DNA of 64,000 bases. It comes from Phycisphaerae bacterium. Lineage in GTDB: Bacteria > Planctomycetota > Phycisphaerae > FEN-1346 > JAACEH01. This document shows, one piece after another, positions 26,201 to 34,306 of the stretch. A program made the position numbers and the translations under genes. Positions within the stretch are counted from its first letter, which is position 1, and each line of letters opens with the position of its first letter. Location: NCBI GenBank assembly GCA_012729015.1, contig JAAYDY010000088.1, forward strand, positions 62,001 to 126,000, written 5' to 3'. The notes under the pieces are model-generated. The model was not told the DNA's origin. It was given only the letters and a program-made list of their open reading frames with translations, and ran no database searches.

Positions 26201-27127
26201 TCAGGCCCTTCTGCGCCTCAGCGCCAGCAGCAGGCCGCCCACCGCCGCCAGGCCCATCGTCGCCGGCTCCGGCACGCTGACGTAGTCGTTCTGTCGCCAG
26301 AGCGTGTCCTGCCAGTTCAGGGCCACGGCCACGTATTGCCCTGTGAACGTCTTGTTGTCCTGGGTGATGAACCACTCGTCGCCCAGCTGGGCGGGGTTGG
26401 CATCCAGGTAGCCCACGCCGACCACGGTGTGTCCGGCGCCGGAAGCCAGACCCCATTTCTCGACGTTCTGGTCCAGGACCGTGACGTCCTCGAACTTCAC
26501 GAACGCCCATCCGTCGAACGAGACCAGGGCCGGTCGGCCGGCGTCAATCTCAGCCGTGTAGGCGTTCCACATGGCCTGGAACTGCCCCTGGCCCCAGCCC
26601 GGCGCCCAGGTGTCCTTCGAGGTAGCGACGTTCATGGCGGCTGTCTTGCTGATGCCCGTGCCCGGATCCACCCAGGCGGTTATGGCGTAGGCGGCCGCCC
26701 CCGGGCCGATGGCGTTCAGATTGGTCCATCCGGCCTTCGGAGGGTATTGCGGCATGGCACTGGACGACCAGCCGCCGGTGTCCATGAACCAGCCCATTTC
26801 GATCGTGCCGTCGTGCCACAGCCCCTGCATGAACGTGCCGGCGTTCGGGGGATTGACAAACGGCACGCTGCCGGGGTGCGCCTGCCCGTCGGTCAGGCCG
26901 GCCACGCCGAGCACGTCTTCCCAGTAGCCCATCAGGCACGCGCCCGCCGTCGGGCTGCACCAGTTCGGGTAATCGCCCACGTTCAGCCCGGGCGTCCCGC
27001 CGGCGTAGTCGTCCGGCTGGTCCCAGTCGGGCACCCCCAGCATCAGGTTGTCGGCCAGAACCGGCCCGGCCGACAACGCTATCACAACGACCGCGGAAAA
27101 CCACCGCAAGGTGCGCATGTGTCTCAT
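26201..27127 (-). CDS. PEP-CTERM protein with C39-like cysteine-peptidase fold
   Basis: 308 aa. Signal peptide (about 5-26, ending VLADN). C-terminal PEP-CTERM sorting signal VPEPATMGLAAVGGLLLALRRRRA, so it is expected to be processed by an exosortase and attached to the surface. In between, DYPNWCSPTAGACLMGYW places a cysteine in the C39/papain-like position, and SGAGHTVVGVGYLD places a histidine in the second; both features fit a C39-like peptidase or a catalytically relaxed relative. Start at 27127 with AGGAG 8 nt upstream. It follows the PEP-CTERM gene at 27263-27898 by 135 nt. Confidence 0.75.
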   Translation of the reverse strand: MRHMRTLRWFSAVVVIALSAGPVLADNLMLGVPDWDQPDDYAGGTPGLNVGDYPNWCSPTAGACLMGYWEDVLGVAGLTDGQAHPGSVPFVNPPNAGTFMQGLWHDGTIEMGWFMDTGGWSSSAMPQYPPKAGWTNLNAIGPGAAAYAITAWVDPGTGISKTAAMNVATSKDTWAPGWGQGQFQAMWNAYTAEIDAGRPALVSFDGWAFVKFEDVTVLDQNVEKWGLASGAGHTVVGVGYLDANPAQLGDEWFITQDNKTFTGQYVAVALNWQDTLWRQNDYVSVPEPATMGLAAVGGLLLALRRRRA

Positions 27128-27220
27128 GGCACCGCTCCTTTCGTCCGTCAGGGTGCTCATCGTGCGGCTCGCCGTGAGTCCCGAGCCATGTCCGGAGGCG
27201 AGCCGTTCTTTGCGGCGAGA

Positions 27221-27240
27221 CCCGGCGCGCGGGCGCCGGG
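27221..27240 (-). terminator. Hairpin between the two PEP-CTERM genes
   Basis: CCCGGCGC-GCGG-GCGCCGGG, perfect 8-bp stem, 23 nt after the stop of the upstream gene. No U-run, so it may be an mRNA-processing or Rho-dependent stop signal instead. Confidence 0.45.
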
Positions 27241-27262
27241 GTCTGTCACGCTCGCCGGCCGC

Positions 27263-27898
27263 TCAGGCCCTTCGGCGTTTGATCGCCAGCAGCAGGCCGC
27301 CGATGGCCGCCAGGCCCATGGTCGCCGGCTCCGGCACGCAGACCGTCCGGATCACGATCTCCTCGATGTGCGTGCAGGCCACCAGCTTGAACGTCAGCCA
27401 CTCGCCGTCGGGGTTCGGCTCGATGCGAATCAGGCCGTCGTAGACGTACCACGTGCCGCCCAGGCCGATGGCCGGGTTGCCCGTGGGCAGACTGGTGCCG
27501 GGCGGGTTGGTCGTCGGCGGGTCGCCGCTCGGCGTGGGCGACTTGTCGGACGTCATCTGCCAGTGCAGGAGCTTGTACTGGTTCGGTTCCTTGTTGTTGG
27601 GCACCCAGATGTTGACCTCGCTGATCTCGCCCGGTTCGCCGCCGACGTGCCAGGTCGTAATCTCGATGCCCTTCCAGTCTTCCACGGGTTCCAGGTGGGC
27701 CGTCTGCGGCCATTCGATGAACGGCGGGCCGTACGGGTTGAACTGCTCCACCGGCTCATAGGGGGAGACCGGGAAGATCCAGTGCTGGTAGGTCTGATTC
27801 GGCAACGTGGGGTCCCATGGCGGCGGGAAGAAGTCTTCGGCCCGGGCCGACGCGGCCACACAGCAGATGACACATAACGTGAATGCGACGTATCTCAT
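27263..27898 (-). CDS. PEP-CTERM-anchored secreted protein of unknown function
   Basis: 211 aa. Signal peptide (MRYVAFTLCVICCVAASARA). C-terminal PEP-CTERM signal VPEPATMGLAAIGGLLLAIKRRRA. The middle is beta-rich (TYQHWIFPVSPYEPVEQFNPY, WKGIEITTWHVGGEP, a Pro/Thr-rich insert, VRTVC) and resembles no family I can name. Start at 27898 with GGAGGA 8 nt upstream. Its PEP-CTERM tail is nearly identical to that of the neighbouring gene, so both are probably processed by the same exosortase. Confidence 0.7.
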   Translation of the reverse strand: MRYVAFTLCVICCVAASARAEDFFPPPWDPTLPNQTYQHWIFPVSPYEPVEQFNPYGPPFIEWPQTAHLEPVEDWKGIEITTWHVGGEPGEISEVNIWVPNNKEPNQYKLLHWQMTSDKSPTPSGDPPTTNPPGTSLPTGNPAIGLGGTWYVYDGLIRIEPNPDGEWLTFKLVACTHIEEIVIRTVCVPEPATMGLAAIGGLLLAIKRRRA

Positions 27899-28173
27899 AG
27901 TAGCGTTCCTCCAGTGACGTGTGTTGGGCGGAACGCCGGTTCGCCGCCACTGGAGCGGCCACGGATACCCCCTGCGACCAGGCCCTGGCGGCAGGGATCC
28001 ATGCGCGAACCGTGACCGCCTGCCCACGGCGGTCAGACCATCGTTTTCAGTATATAGAACGGCCTTGAGATGTGTCTGAGTTCACCACGGGCCCGGGTCT
28101 CGATCCCCTCGCTATCGTCCGGGCCGATTGTGCGGCCATACGTCGGCAAGCGGGGCGGCCCCGGCGGCGCAAC

Positions 28174-28208
28174 AGAAAAGGACAATCCTCCCCCTGGAAG
28201 ACTGTCCT
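28174..28208 (-). terminator. Terminator-like hairpin in the leader of the PEP-CTERM pair
   Basis: 13-bp stem (28179-28191 with 28196-28208, two G-U pairs) with a 4-nt loop, followed on the minus strand by TTTT at 28179-28176. It lies about 30 nt after the likely minus-strand start, so it would act as an early attenuator. Confidence 0.5.
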
Positions 28209-28244
28209 TCTGGATGCACCGCCAGCACGTCGCCCCCTTCATGG

Positions 28245-28276
28245 ATTATAGTACATCAAGATACGGCGATTGTCAA
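28245..28276 (-). promoter_or_regulatory. Minus-strand promoter for the PEP-CTERM pair
   Basis: TTGACA (minus strand 28276-28271) with TACTAT at 28253-28248 (17-nt spacer), overlapping a perfect TATAAT at 28250-28245 (20-nt spacer). Gives a leader of about 340 nt to the gene starting at 27898. Confidence 0.55.
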
Positions 28277-28417
28277 ATCGTTCCCCCGACTTTGCAGCCC
28301 GTTGACGATACTTGCCCCCCCGTGGCACGCACGCCCTCGGGCGCGGGGCGTTCAGCATGCAGGCAGAGCCGCGACGGCTGTAACACTGTTTTTTGTTGAT
28401 AATTCCCGGTCGGCAAG

Positions 28418-28446
28418 TTGACACGGGTCGGATTCCGTGTTATGAA
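28418..28446 (+). promoter_or_regulatory. Promoter of a structured RNA / PEP-CTERM leader
   Basis: TTGACA (28418-28423), 17-nt spacer, TATGAA (28441-28446). Expected start near 28453, about 395 nt before the PEP-CTERM gene. Confidence 0.6.
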
Positions 28447-28452
28447 TTGAGT

Positions 28453-28772
28453 GTAGGCATCGGGGCGGGGGCCCTGTGCCTGCGTTGAGATCACCCGGGG
28501 GTTGTGACCGCCAAACGGCGCCGCAAGGTGCGTTTGTGTGGCCGCAGCCCCCGTAGTGTTGCCGGCGACTCGCAAATGGCTCCAAGCCAGCGGGGCGAGT
28601 CGCAGGCTGTTGCGGATCAGGGATTGAAGACCGATCCGAGCAAGACAACCAGTATTCGTTAGCTGCCGCGCGCAGTGTCCGCGCCTAAGGGGGGCACGGG
28701 CTCGTTTGCGCCGGACGGCCGACGCCGGGGGACGACGTGTCGCGTTTGCGCGACATGATGCGTCCCTTTTTT
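28453..28772 (+). ncRNA. Candidate structured leader RNA (about 320 nt) ending in a terminator
   Basis: From the promoter to the terminator the sequence can fold into several stable, nested helices: 28496-28511 with 28538-28553 around 28512-28517/28531-28536; 28565-28573 with 28595-28603 around TGGCT-CCA-AGCCA; 28613-28618 with 28633-28638; and the terminator 28729-28734/28761-28766 around 28738-28744/28749-28755. Together these could be a riboswitch-like attenuator upstream of the PEP-CTERM gene at 28848 or a free-standing RNA. I do not recognise a known family. Confidence 0.5.
28729..28772 (+). terminator. Intrinsic terminator/attenuator
   Basis: Stem GGGACG/CGTCCC (28729-28734, 28761-28766) enclosing TGTCGCG-TTTG-CGCGACA, followed by six T (28767-28772). 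It lies 75 nt before the start of the fused PEP-CTERM gene. Confidence 0.75.
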
Positions 28773-28847
28773 GTTGGACGGCCGAGGCGGTCCGTCAAGC
28801 GGCCAGGGGCCAGGAGAGGCAACGGTCCACGTTGCGGAAGGATGAAC

Positions 28848-30278
28848 ATGAGACACTTACATCGTGAGTTGCGCATCGGTCGCCTTTGGGCAATCGCCCT
28901 GGCGGGACTCCTGACGGCCACGGTCGCACAGGGGGCCATTGTCACGACGCCTCTGTTCGATCCGTCCGCCGGCACGGCCTCCGGCTGGCAGGCCACGTAT
29001 AACGACGATCAGGTCGGCCTGCGGGTGGTCGGCGTCGTCGGCGGCGAGTTGATCCTGGACGTCACCAAGACGTTCACGCTGCCGCCCAGCGACGAGACGG
29101 GCCAGTTCCCGGCCATCCTGATCAACTTCACCCAGATCGGGACCGATCAGGCGACGGCCGGCACGATCCGCATCACCGGCGAGTCGATCCTGAACCAGAC
29201 GGGCGTTCCGTGGACGGACTATCACTGGCTGCTGATGGCCCAGAACAAGGCGTGGTTCGACGTGCCGGCGTCGCTGGGATTCGCCGTCGGCGCCCAGTTC
29301 CAGGCGGAATACTGGTGGCCGATCTTCAGCGGCTCGATGATGAGCCCGATGCTGACGGCGTTCAACGGCGTGGTGCCCGACGGCGCGACGTACCTGCCCG
29401 GCCTCGGGGCCGACCTGCTGATCCGGACCGACCTGAGCGGCGCGGCCCCGGTGACCGTGACGTTCAAGCAGTATCCGACGCCGGAGCCGGCGACGATGGC
29501 TCTGATGGGCTTCGGCCTGGCGGCGATGTTCGTGCGGCGGAAGCGGACGGTGCTGATGTCCGTGGCGGTGCTGGTTCTGGCGCTGACGCTGAGCGGCACG
29601 GCCGTTCAGGCTGCCCAGGTCACCGTGCCGCTGATCGAGTACCGGCTTGACATGAAGACGTTCCAGATTCTGGCCCTGGACAGCGGCTGGAACGCCACGT
29701 ACGACAACGAGCAGGTCAGCCTGGTGGTGGACCAGGTGAACCTCGGCGGCGACTACGGCGTGATCGAGATTGGCAAGACGTTCCTGCTGCCGTCGGATCC
29801 GCAGACGGGTCAGTTCCCGCCGATTGACATCGTGTTCACGCAGCGGCTGAGCGACGCCGCGATGGCGACGACGATCCGGATTGCCGACGAGTCGATCACG
29901 AACCTGACGGGCAAGTTGTGGACGGACTATCACTGGGAGATTCTCGACGCCGCAGGCGCGGCCTGGTTCGATCCGGCGGCCTCGACGACGTTCGGTCTTC
30001 AGCCTTCGCCGCAGTTCCAGTTGCAGACCTGGCACATGACGCCGCAGGGCGCCGATGCGCTGGGCGTGTCGATGGGTCTGGTGGCGCCGGGCGCCAGCTA
30101 CTTCCCGGGCACCGACGCCAGCGACCTGGTGATCCGCACGAATCCGCTGGTGTCGCTCGATCCGGTGAGCTTCGTGTTCCGGCAGTACCCGACGGACACC
30201 GACATTCCGGAGCCGGCGACGATGGCGCTGCTGGGCTTCGGTCTGGTGGGGCTGTTCGTGCGGCGCAGAGCGCGGTAG
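28848..30278 (+). CDS. Tandemly fused PEP-CTERM protein (two signal peptides, two sorting signals)
   Basis: 476 aa. Module 1 (about 1-236): signal peptide MRHLHRELRIGRLWAIALAG, beta-rich domain, PEP-CTERM tail from P212 ending RRKR. Module 2 begins inside the same frame at M237 with a second signal-like segment (MSVAVLVLALTLSGTAVQA), a domain that matches module 1 (shared WTDYHW and KTF-LPxD-TGQFP stretches), and a second PEP-CTERM from P454 ending RRRAR. There is no stop between them. Either two duplicated genes were joined by loss of a stop, or this is read as a polyprotein. The start at 28848 has AAGGA about 7 nt upstream. Confidence 0.75.
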   Translation: MRHLHRELRIGRLWAIALAGLLTATVAQGAIVTTPLFDPSAGTASGWQATYNDDQVGLRVVGVVGGELILDVTKTFTLPPSDETGQFPAILINFTQIGTDQATAGTIRITGESILNQTGVPWTDYHWLLMAQNKAWFDVPASLGFAVGAQFQAEYWWPIFSGSMMSPMLTAFNGVVPDGATYLPGLGADLLIRTDLSGAAPVTVTFKQYPTPEPATMALMGFGLAAMFVRRKRTVLMSVAVLVLALTLSGTAVQAAQVTVPLIEYRLDMKTFQILALDSGWNATYDNEQVSLVVDQVNLGGDYGVIEIGKTFLLPSDPQTGQFPPIDIVFTQRLSDAAMATTIRIADESITNLTGKLWTDYHWEILDAAGAAWFDPAASTTFGLQPSPQFQLQTWHMTPQGADALGVSMGLVAPGASYFPGTDASDLVIRTNPLVSLDPVSFVFRQYPTDTDIPEPATMALLGFGLVGLFVRRRAR

Positions 30279-30320
30279 CGGCAGTCGCCGCAGGCGGCTG
30301 GTGAGTGAGTGAGCAATGGG

Positions 30321-30349
30321 GCCCCGCCGGGTGTTGGGTCCGGCGGGGC
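30321..30349 (+). terminator. Perfect hairpin after the fused PEP-CTERM gene
   Basis: GCCCCGCCGG-GTGTTGGGT-CCGGCGGGGC: perfect 10-bp stem and 9-nt loop, 42 nt past the stop. No U-run follows. Confidence 0.55.
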
Positions 30350-30525
30350 GCCAAGTGAGCAAAGCCTGGGGGAAGGGCTTGACGAGGCGTCGTGCCAACG
30401 GCGTCGCGTCACACGGCAGTGGGACCTCGCGGAGGGTGGGGCCCTGCTGCCGTCTTTTTTGCGCTCATCGGGCATTTCCGGGAGGCCGTTGCTCGGACCT
30501 CTTCCATCTGCAAGGAGTCAACAAC

Positions 30526-30651
30526 CCCTCACCGCGCCCCTCGCTGTCGCTCGGGGCACCGCTTCCTGCGAGCAGCGCGAGGCGTGCAGGTGCGTGCTTC
30601 GCGCGCGGCGGGTGACACACATCCGCGTGGGTCCGGGGGGACCCACCCTAC
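30526..30651. repeat. R5 unit and R1 palindrome
   Basis: R5-like unit at about 30526-30620 (CTCACCGCGCCCC...GCGGCGGGTGACACACATC), R1 at 30624-30651 (spacer GGGGG, one base longer). The gap 30279-30972 holds no gene that I can support. Confidence 0.75.
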
Positions 30652-30972
30652 GGGTGCAAGGGGGCAATTACGGTCGGGTCCCAAGCGGCCCTCCTGCACT
30701 GGGCGGCCCGTCGCGAATCGGAAACAACTTCCTGTGAATCGGCAAAAACTGCGAGTTGCGAGGGCCGGCGGGCGGCAGTGACGGGCGCGGGATCGCGGTT
30801 ATTGGCCGGTTGCGGGCGATTCGGGCGTGGAAAACGCCCCAGCCAGCGGCTGTGGCGCGGGGTTTGCATGGTTTGTGGCTGATGGCCCCTCGGGACGTCC
30901 GGCGGCGGGGGCCGCAGCGTGGCCGCGCGCCGGTGCGGCGAGAACACAAGCCTCTGGAAAGGAGCCTTGCTC

Positions 30973-31419
30973 ATGGATGTCAGCGGCATCAGCGCCTCGA
31001 TGGCCAAGTTGATGGGAACCATTGCCAAGACGGATACCGAGGGCGTGGCCGATCGCGTGATCCATCGCAACGACGCCGACGGCGACGGGGCGTTGACGAT
31101 CGGGGAACTGGGCGTCGATCAGGACGAGTTCGCCGCCACCGACACCGACGGCGACGGCGTGGTGAGCCGCAGCGAGCTGGTGGCCCGCATCGCCTCGCGG
31201 CTCAACGAGTTGACCAATCTGGTCCTGGGCGAGACCGACAGCGGCGTCGGCGACCTGTCGCAGATCAAGAACCTGTTCGAGATGCTGTCGTCGCAGAGCC
31301 AGGACAAGACCGGCTACGACACCATCGTGGACCTGCTGACCAGCCTGGGCGTCTCGACCGAGGACACCGAGAAACTGGTCGCCCTGCTGGAACAGAATGG
31401 CCTGGACGTAACGGTCTGA
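30973..31419 (+). CDS. EF-hand calcium-binding protein
   Basis: 148 aa, start at 30973 with GGAG 8 nt upstream. No signal peptide. Two EF-hand loops: NDADGDGALTIGEL (about 35-48) and TDTDGDGVVSRSEL (about 56-69), with D, D, D and E in the expected coordinating positions. C-terminal half is helical (LNELTNLVLGETDSGVG... TEDTEKLVALLEQNG). Probable calcium-responsive or buffering protein; partner unknown. Confidence 0.8.
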   Translation: MDVSGISASMAKLMGTIAKTDTEGVADRVIHRNDADGDGALTIGELGVDQDEFAATDTDGDGVVSRSELVARIASRLNELTNLVLGETDSGVGDLSQIKNLFEMLSSQSQDKTGYDTIVDLLTSLGVSTEDTEKLVALLEQNGLDVTV

Positions 31420-31454
31420 CGGCTTCCGGCGTCCCCCTCCTGGACGGCATGTCC

Positions 31455-31477
31455 GTCGGGCCTGTTGGCCCGACCTG
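31455..31477. repeat. R2-like palindrome downstream of the EF-hand gene
   Basis: GTCGGGCC-TGTT-GGCCCGAC then CTG instead of CTAC. Could also help end transcription of the EF-hand gene; a T6 run follows 15 nt later. Confidence 0.6.
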
Positions 31478-31496
31478 CTCCCCCTGTGCGCCTTTT

Positions 31497-31525
31497 TTGA
31501 ATTGCGACGGTTTCTGTGCTATATT
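31497..31525 (+). promoter_or_regulatory. Promoter of the multihaem cytochrome gene
   Basis: TTGAAT (31497-31502), 17-nt spacer, TATATT (31520-31525); leader of about 115 nt. Confidence 0.6.
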
Positions 31526-31647
31526 CATGGATGATCCGTTCCGCCTTTGCGGCGGGGCAGATCGGCAGTCACCATCGCGCTGAGTGGGCCGCAACTCTAT
31601 CCTGTCTATCATCATGCGACATCTCATCAGGCCCGAGGGGGATTCCG

Positions 31648-34281
31648 ATGAGGATGCTCCGTCCGTTGCTGCTGGCAGCCACCGGCCTGGTGGTTGGCGC
31701 GAGCCTGTGGGCTGCCACGTGGACGCCGATGCCGGTGGACGCCGACCCGTTGGTGCGCATGCCCGGCACCCAGCCGGGCGACGGGGTCGTGCTGGAAGGG
31801 CCGAACCGCTGCCTGAACTGTCACGCCGGATACGCCGAAGCGGTGGAGCCGGGCTTCAACTGGATGGGGTCGATGATGGCGCAGGCGGCGCGTGACCCGA
31901 TTTTCTGGGCGTGCGTGACCGTGGCGGCGCAGGACGCCATCTGGGCGACGAATCTGGTCGATCCGGGCAACGGGCGGCCGAACGCCACGGATATCTGTCT
32001 GCGGTGTCACTTCCCGGCCGGGTGGCTCGGCGGACGGAGCGACCCGACGAACGCGTCGCTGATGACGGGCGACGACTACGACGGCCTGACGTGCGACTTC
32101 TGTCACCGGATGTACGATCCGTTTGCCCCGGACACGCACAGCGGCACGCGCGAGGGGGCCGACTGGGCCGGCTACTGGGACGAGCACGGCAACACGGGCC
32201 CCGGCAGCGGCACGCTGTCGCAGGTCTCGGCCGATGCCACGCTGGCCGAGGACGTCCAGCGGCAGATGCCGACGGCGAAACTCTTCTCGGGGGGTGACTT
32301 CTTCCCTGGCGGTCGCCCGAAGTACGCGTCGACGTACACGGAACACGGGTCGGGGCAGTACTATGTGAGCGCCGGAAGCGAGAAGCGAGCGAGTTTCGCC
32401 GACGCCACCGGCCGGCACGCGATGCTCTACAGCCGCCACCACAAGTCCAAGTACTTCTGTGGCGTGTGTCACGACGTGTCGAACCCGGTGCTGGCCCAGG
32501 TGCTGCCGGCGCTGCCGGACCAGTCGGGCGGGCAGGACCTGATGACCGAGCAGTACTCGGCGTCGCGGTACTACCACGTGGAACGGACGTTCTCGGAGTT
32601 CATGGTGTCGTCGTACGGCCGCACGGGCGCCGCGACGAGCACGGAGTTCCAGTCGCACTTCAGCCCGCCGATCACGTTCGTGACCAAGTGCCAGGACTGC
32701 CATCTGCGGGACGTGACGGGCAAGGCGGCCGACATGAAGAACGCCGTGGTGCGTCCCAGCGGCAGCACGGAGCATCCGCAGAGCGGCCTGCCGCTGCACG
32801 ACATGACCGGCGGCAACATGTGGGTATCGTACATTCTGGCGAGCCTCGATCCGAACGGACCGGTGTACGACGCGACGAATGTGGCGATCCTGAACAAGGG
32901 CCCCGCGGTGCTGACGCTGGACCTGGCGGCGGGCCAGACGCCTGCGGCGAACGGACGGGCCGTTAAGGCCGGGGCCGACCGGGCCCTGGCCCAGTTGCAT
33001 GCGGCCGCGTCGATCACCCACGCCGTCTACAATCGCGGCAGCGGCTCGCTGAGCTTCCGCATCATCAACCAGACCGGGCACAAGCTGATTTCGGGCTTCC
33101 CCGAAGGGCGGCGGATGTTCGTGACGGTCAGGGGGTACCTCGGCCAGCAACCGATCTTCACGGTGAATCCGTACGACGATGCCGTCGGAACGCTTCGCGG
33201 CCTGCCGCACAGCGTGAGTTCGCCTCCGCTGGGGCCCGGCGAGAGCTATGAGGACGCGCTGGTGTACGAGGTGCATCCGAAGAGCGACCTGACGGGTGAG
33301 GAGGCGACGTTCCACTTCGTGCTGGCCACGGGCCGCTCCAAGGACAACCGCATCCCGCCGAAGGGATTCGACGTGGCGGCGTCGGTCGCGCGGCTGTGCG
33401 AGCCGGTCTGGCACGGGCAGAGCGCGCCGGACTACTTCACGGCGGCCGAGTATGCCGGCGGCTACGACGACGTGGCTCTGACGGTTCCGCCGGGCGCCGA
33501 CCGCGTGGAAATCACTCTCTACTACCAGGGAACGTCGCGGGAGTACGTGGAGTTCCTGCGCGACGAGATCAACGGCACGGCGACGACGCTGCCGCCGGAG
33601 GCGTACATCATCCAGACGGACACGAGCGGCTTCTTCACCAAGTTGAAGGCCTGGGGCGACACGATCTGGGACCTGTGGCGTCACAACCACGGGCTGGACG
33701 GGCAAGGGCGCCGCGTGTCGGGAATCGTTCCGGTGGCGATGATCGGGACGGAGGCGCTGGTGGTGGAGCCGCAGGCCCTCGGGGTGACGGCCGGGCTGGA
33801 CTGGGACTGGGTCTACCAGAATACGGTCAAGGCGACGGGGGACCGGCACCACTGCGTTCTGACGATCGGCGTGACGAGCGATCCGAACGGCAACAGCGCC
33901 TACGGGGCGACCGTGACGGTGGCGGCGACAAGCACGGGGGCGGTGGCGGTCGAACCGACGGCCGATCCGCTGGTCTGGATCGTTCGCGGGGGTCGCGTCG
34001 GGGTCGATCCGGTGGGCCGCGTGGACCTGGACATCGAGGTGACGGGGTTGACCGCCGGAGGGCAGGGGGCGGCCACGGCGTGGCTGACCGTGCGTCGTCT
34101 GGGCGACGTGGACGGCAACGGCGGCGCGGAACCGACCGACATGAGCCTCATGATCAACAGGATGAACGGCAAGCCGGTGCCCTACCCGGACCGGGCGATG
34201 GACCTGGACGTCAACGGCGGTGTGGAGCCCACGGACCTGTCGATGCTGACGAACCTGCTCAATGGAGTGGCGTTGCCGTGA
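31648..34281 (+). CDS. Secreted pentahaem cytochrome c with dockerin-like tail
   Basis: 877 aa, start MRMLRPLLLAATGLVVGASLWA (signal peptide). Five CxxCH haem-binding motifs: 55-59 (CLNCH), 117-121 (CLRCH), 149-153 (CDFCH), 271-275 (CGVCH) and 348-352 (CQDCH). The region 430-700 is beta-rich with no family recognised. Residues 710-877 are a module shared, at identical length, with the trypsin-like protein at 45402-46742, ending in two dockerin-like repeats (DVDGNGGAEPTDMSLMINRMNG and DVNGGVEPTDLSMLTNLLNG). Possible role: extracellular electron transfer or redox enzyme anchored to a matrix; inference only. GAGGGGG precedes the start. Confidence 0.8.
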   Translation: MRMLRPLLLAATGLVVGASLWAATWTPMPVDADPLVRMPGTQPGDGVVLEGPNRCLNCHAGYAEAVEPGFNWMGSMMAQAARDPIFWACVTVAAQDAIWATNLVDPGNGRPNATDICLRCHFPAGWLGGRSDPTNASLMTGDDYDGLTCDFCHRMYDPFAPDTHSGTREGADWAGYWDEHGNTGPGSGTLSQVSADATLAEDVQRQMPTAKLFSGGDFFPGGRPKYASTYTEHGSGQYYVSAGSEKRASFADATGRHAMLYSRHHKSKYFCGVCHDVSNPVLAQVLPALPDQSGGQDLMTEQYSASRYYHVERTFSEFMVSSYGRTGAATSTEFQSHFSPPITFVTKCQDCHLRDVTGKAADMKNAVVRPSGSTEHPQSGLPLHDMTGGNMWVSYILASLDPNGPVYDATNVAILNKGPAVLTLDLAAGQTPAANGRAVKAGADRALAQLHAAASITHAVYNRGSGSLSFRIINQTGHKLISGFPEGRRMFVTVRGYLGQQPIFTVNPYDDAVGTLRGLPHSVSSPPLGPGESYEDALVYEVHPKSDLTGEEATFHFVLATGRSKDNRIPPKGFDVAASVARLCEPVWHGQSAPDYFTAAEYAGGYDDVALTVPPGADRVEITLYYQGTSREYVEFLRDEINGTATTLPPEAYIIQTDTSGFFTKLKAWGDTIWDLWRHNHGLDGQGRRVSGIVPVAMIGTEALVVEPQALGVTAGLDWDWVYQNTVKATGDRHHCVLTIGVTSDPNGNSAYGATVTVAATSTGAVAVEPTADPLVWIVRGGRVGVDPVGRVDLDIEVTGLTAGGQGAATAWLTVRRLGDVDGNGGAEPTDMSLMINRMNGKPVPYPDRAMDLDVNGGVEPTDLSMLTNLLNGVALP

Positions 34282-34306
34282 CGGACCGGGCGCGGCCTGC
34301 CCCGTC

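Noticed and set aside
25757..27877. Long open frame antisense to the PEP-CTERM genes
   Set aside because: High GC leaves long open frames on the opposite strand of real genes. The plus-strand reading has no signal peptide, domain or Shine-Dalgarno, while the minus-strand genes have all three. The same reasoning excludes 31627-34350 (minus), 36997-39699 (plus) and 17391-19829 (plus).
28453..28772. Known RNA classes (c-di-GMP-I, RNase P, tmRNA, SRP RNA)
   Set aside because: I looked for the conserved cores of these and did not find them, for instance no GAGGAAAGT of RNase P and no tRNA-like 3' end of tmRNA.
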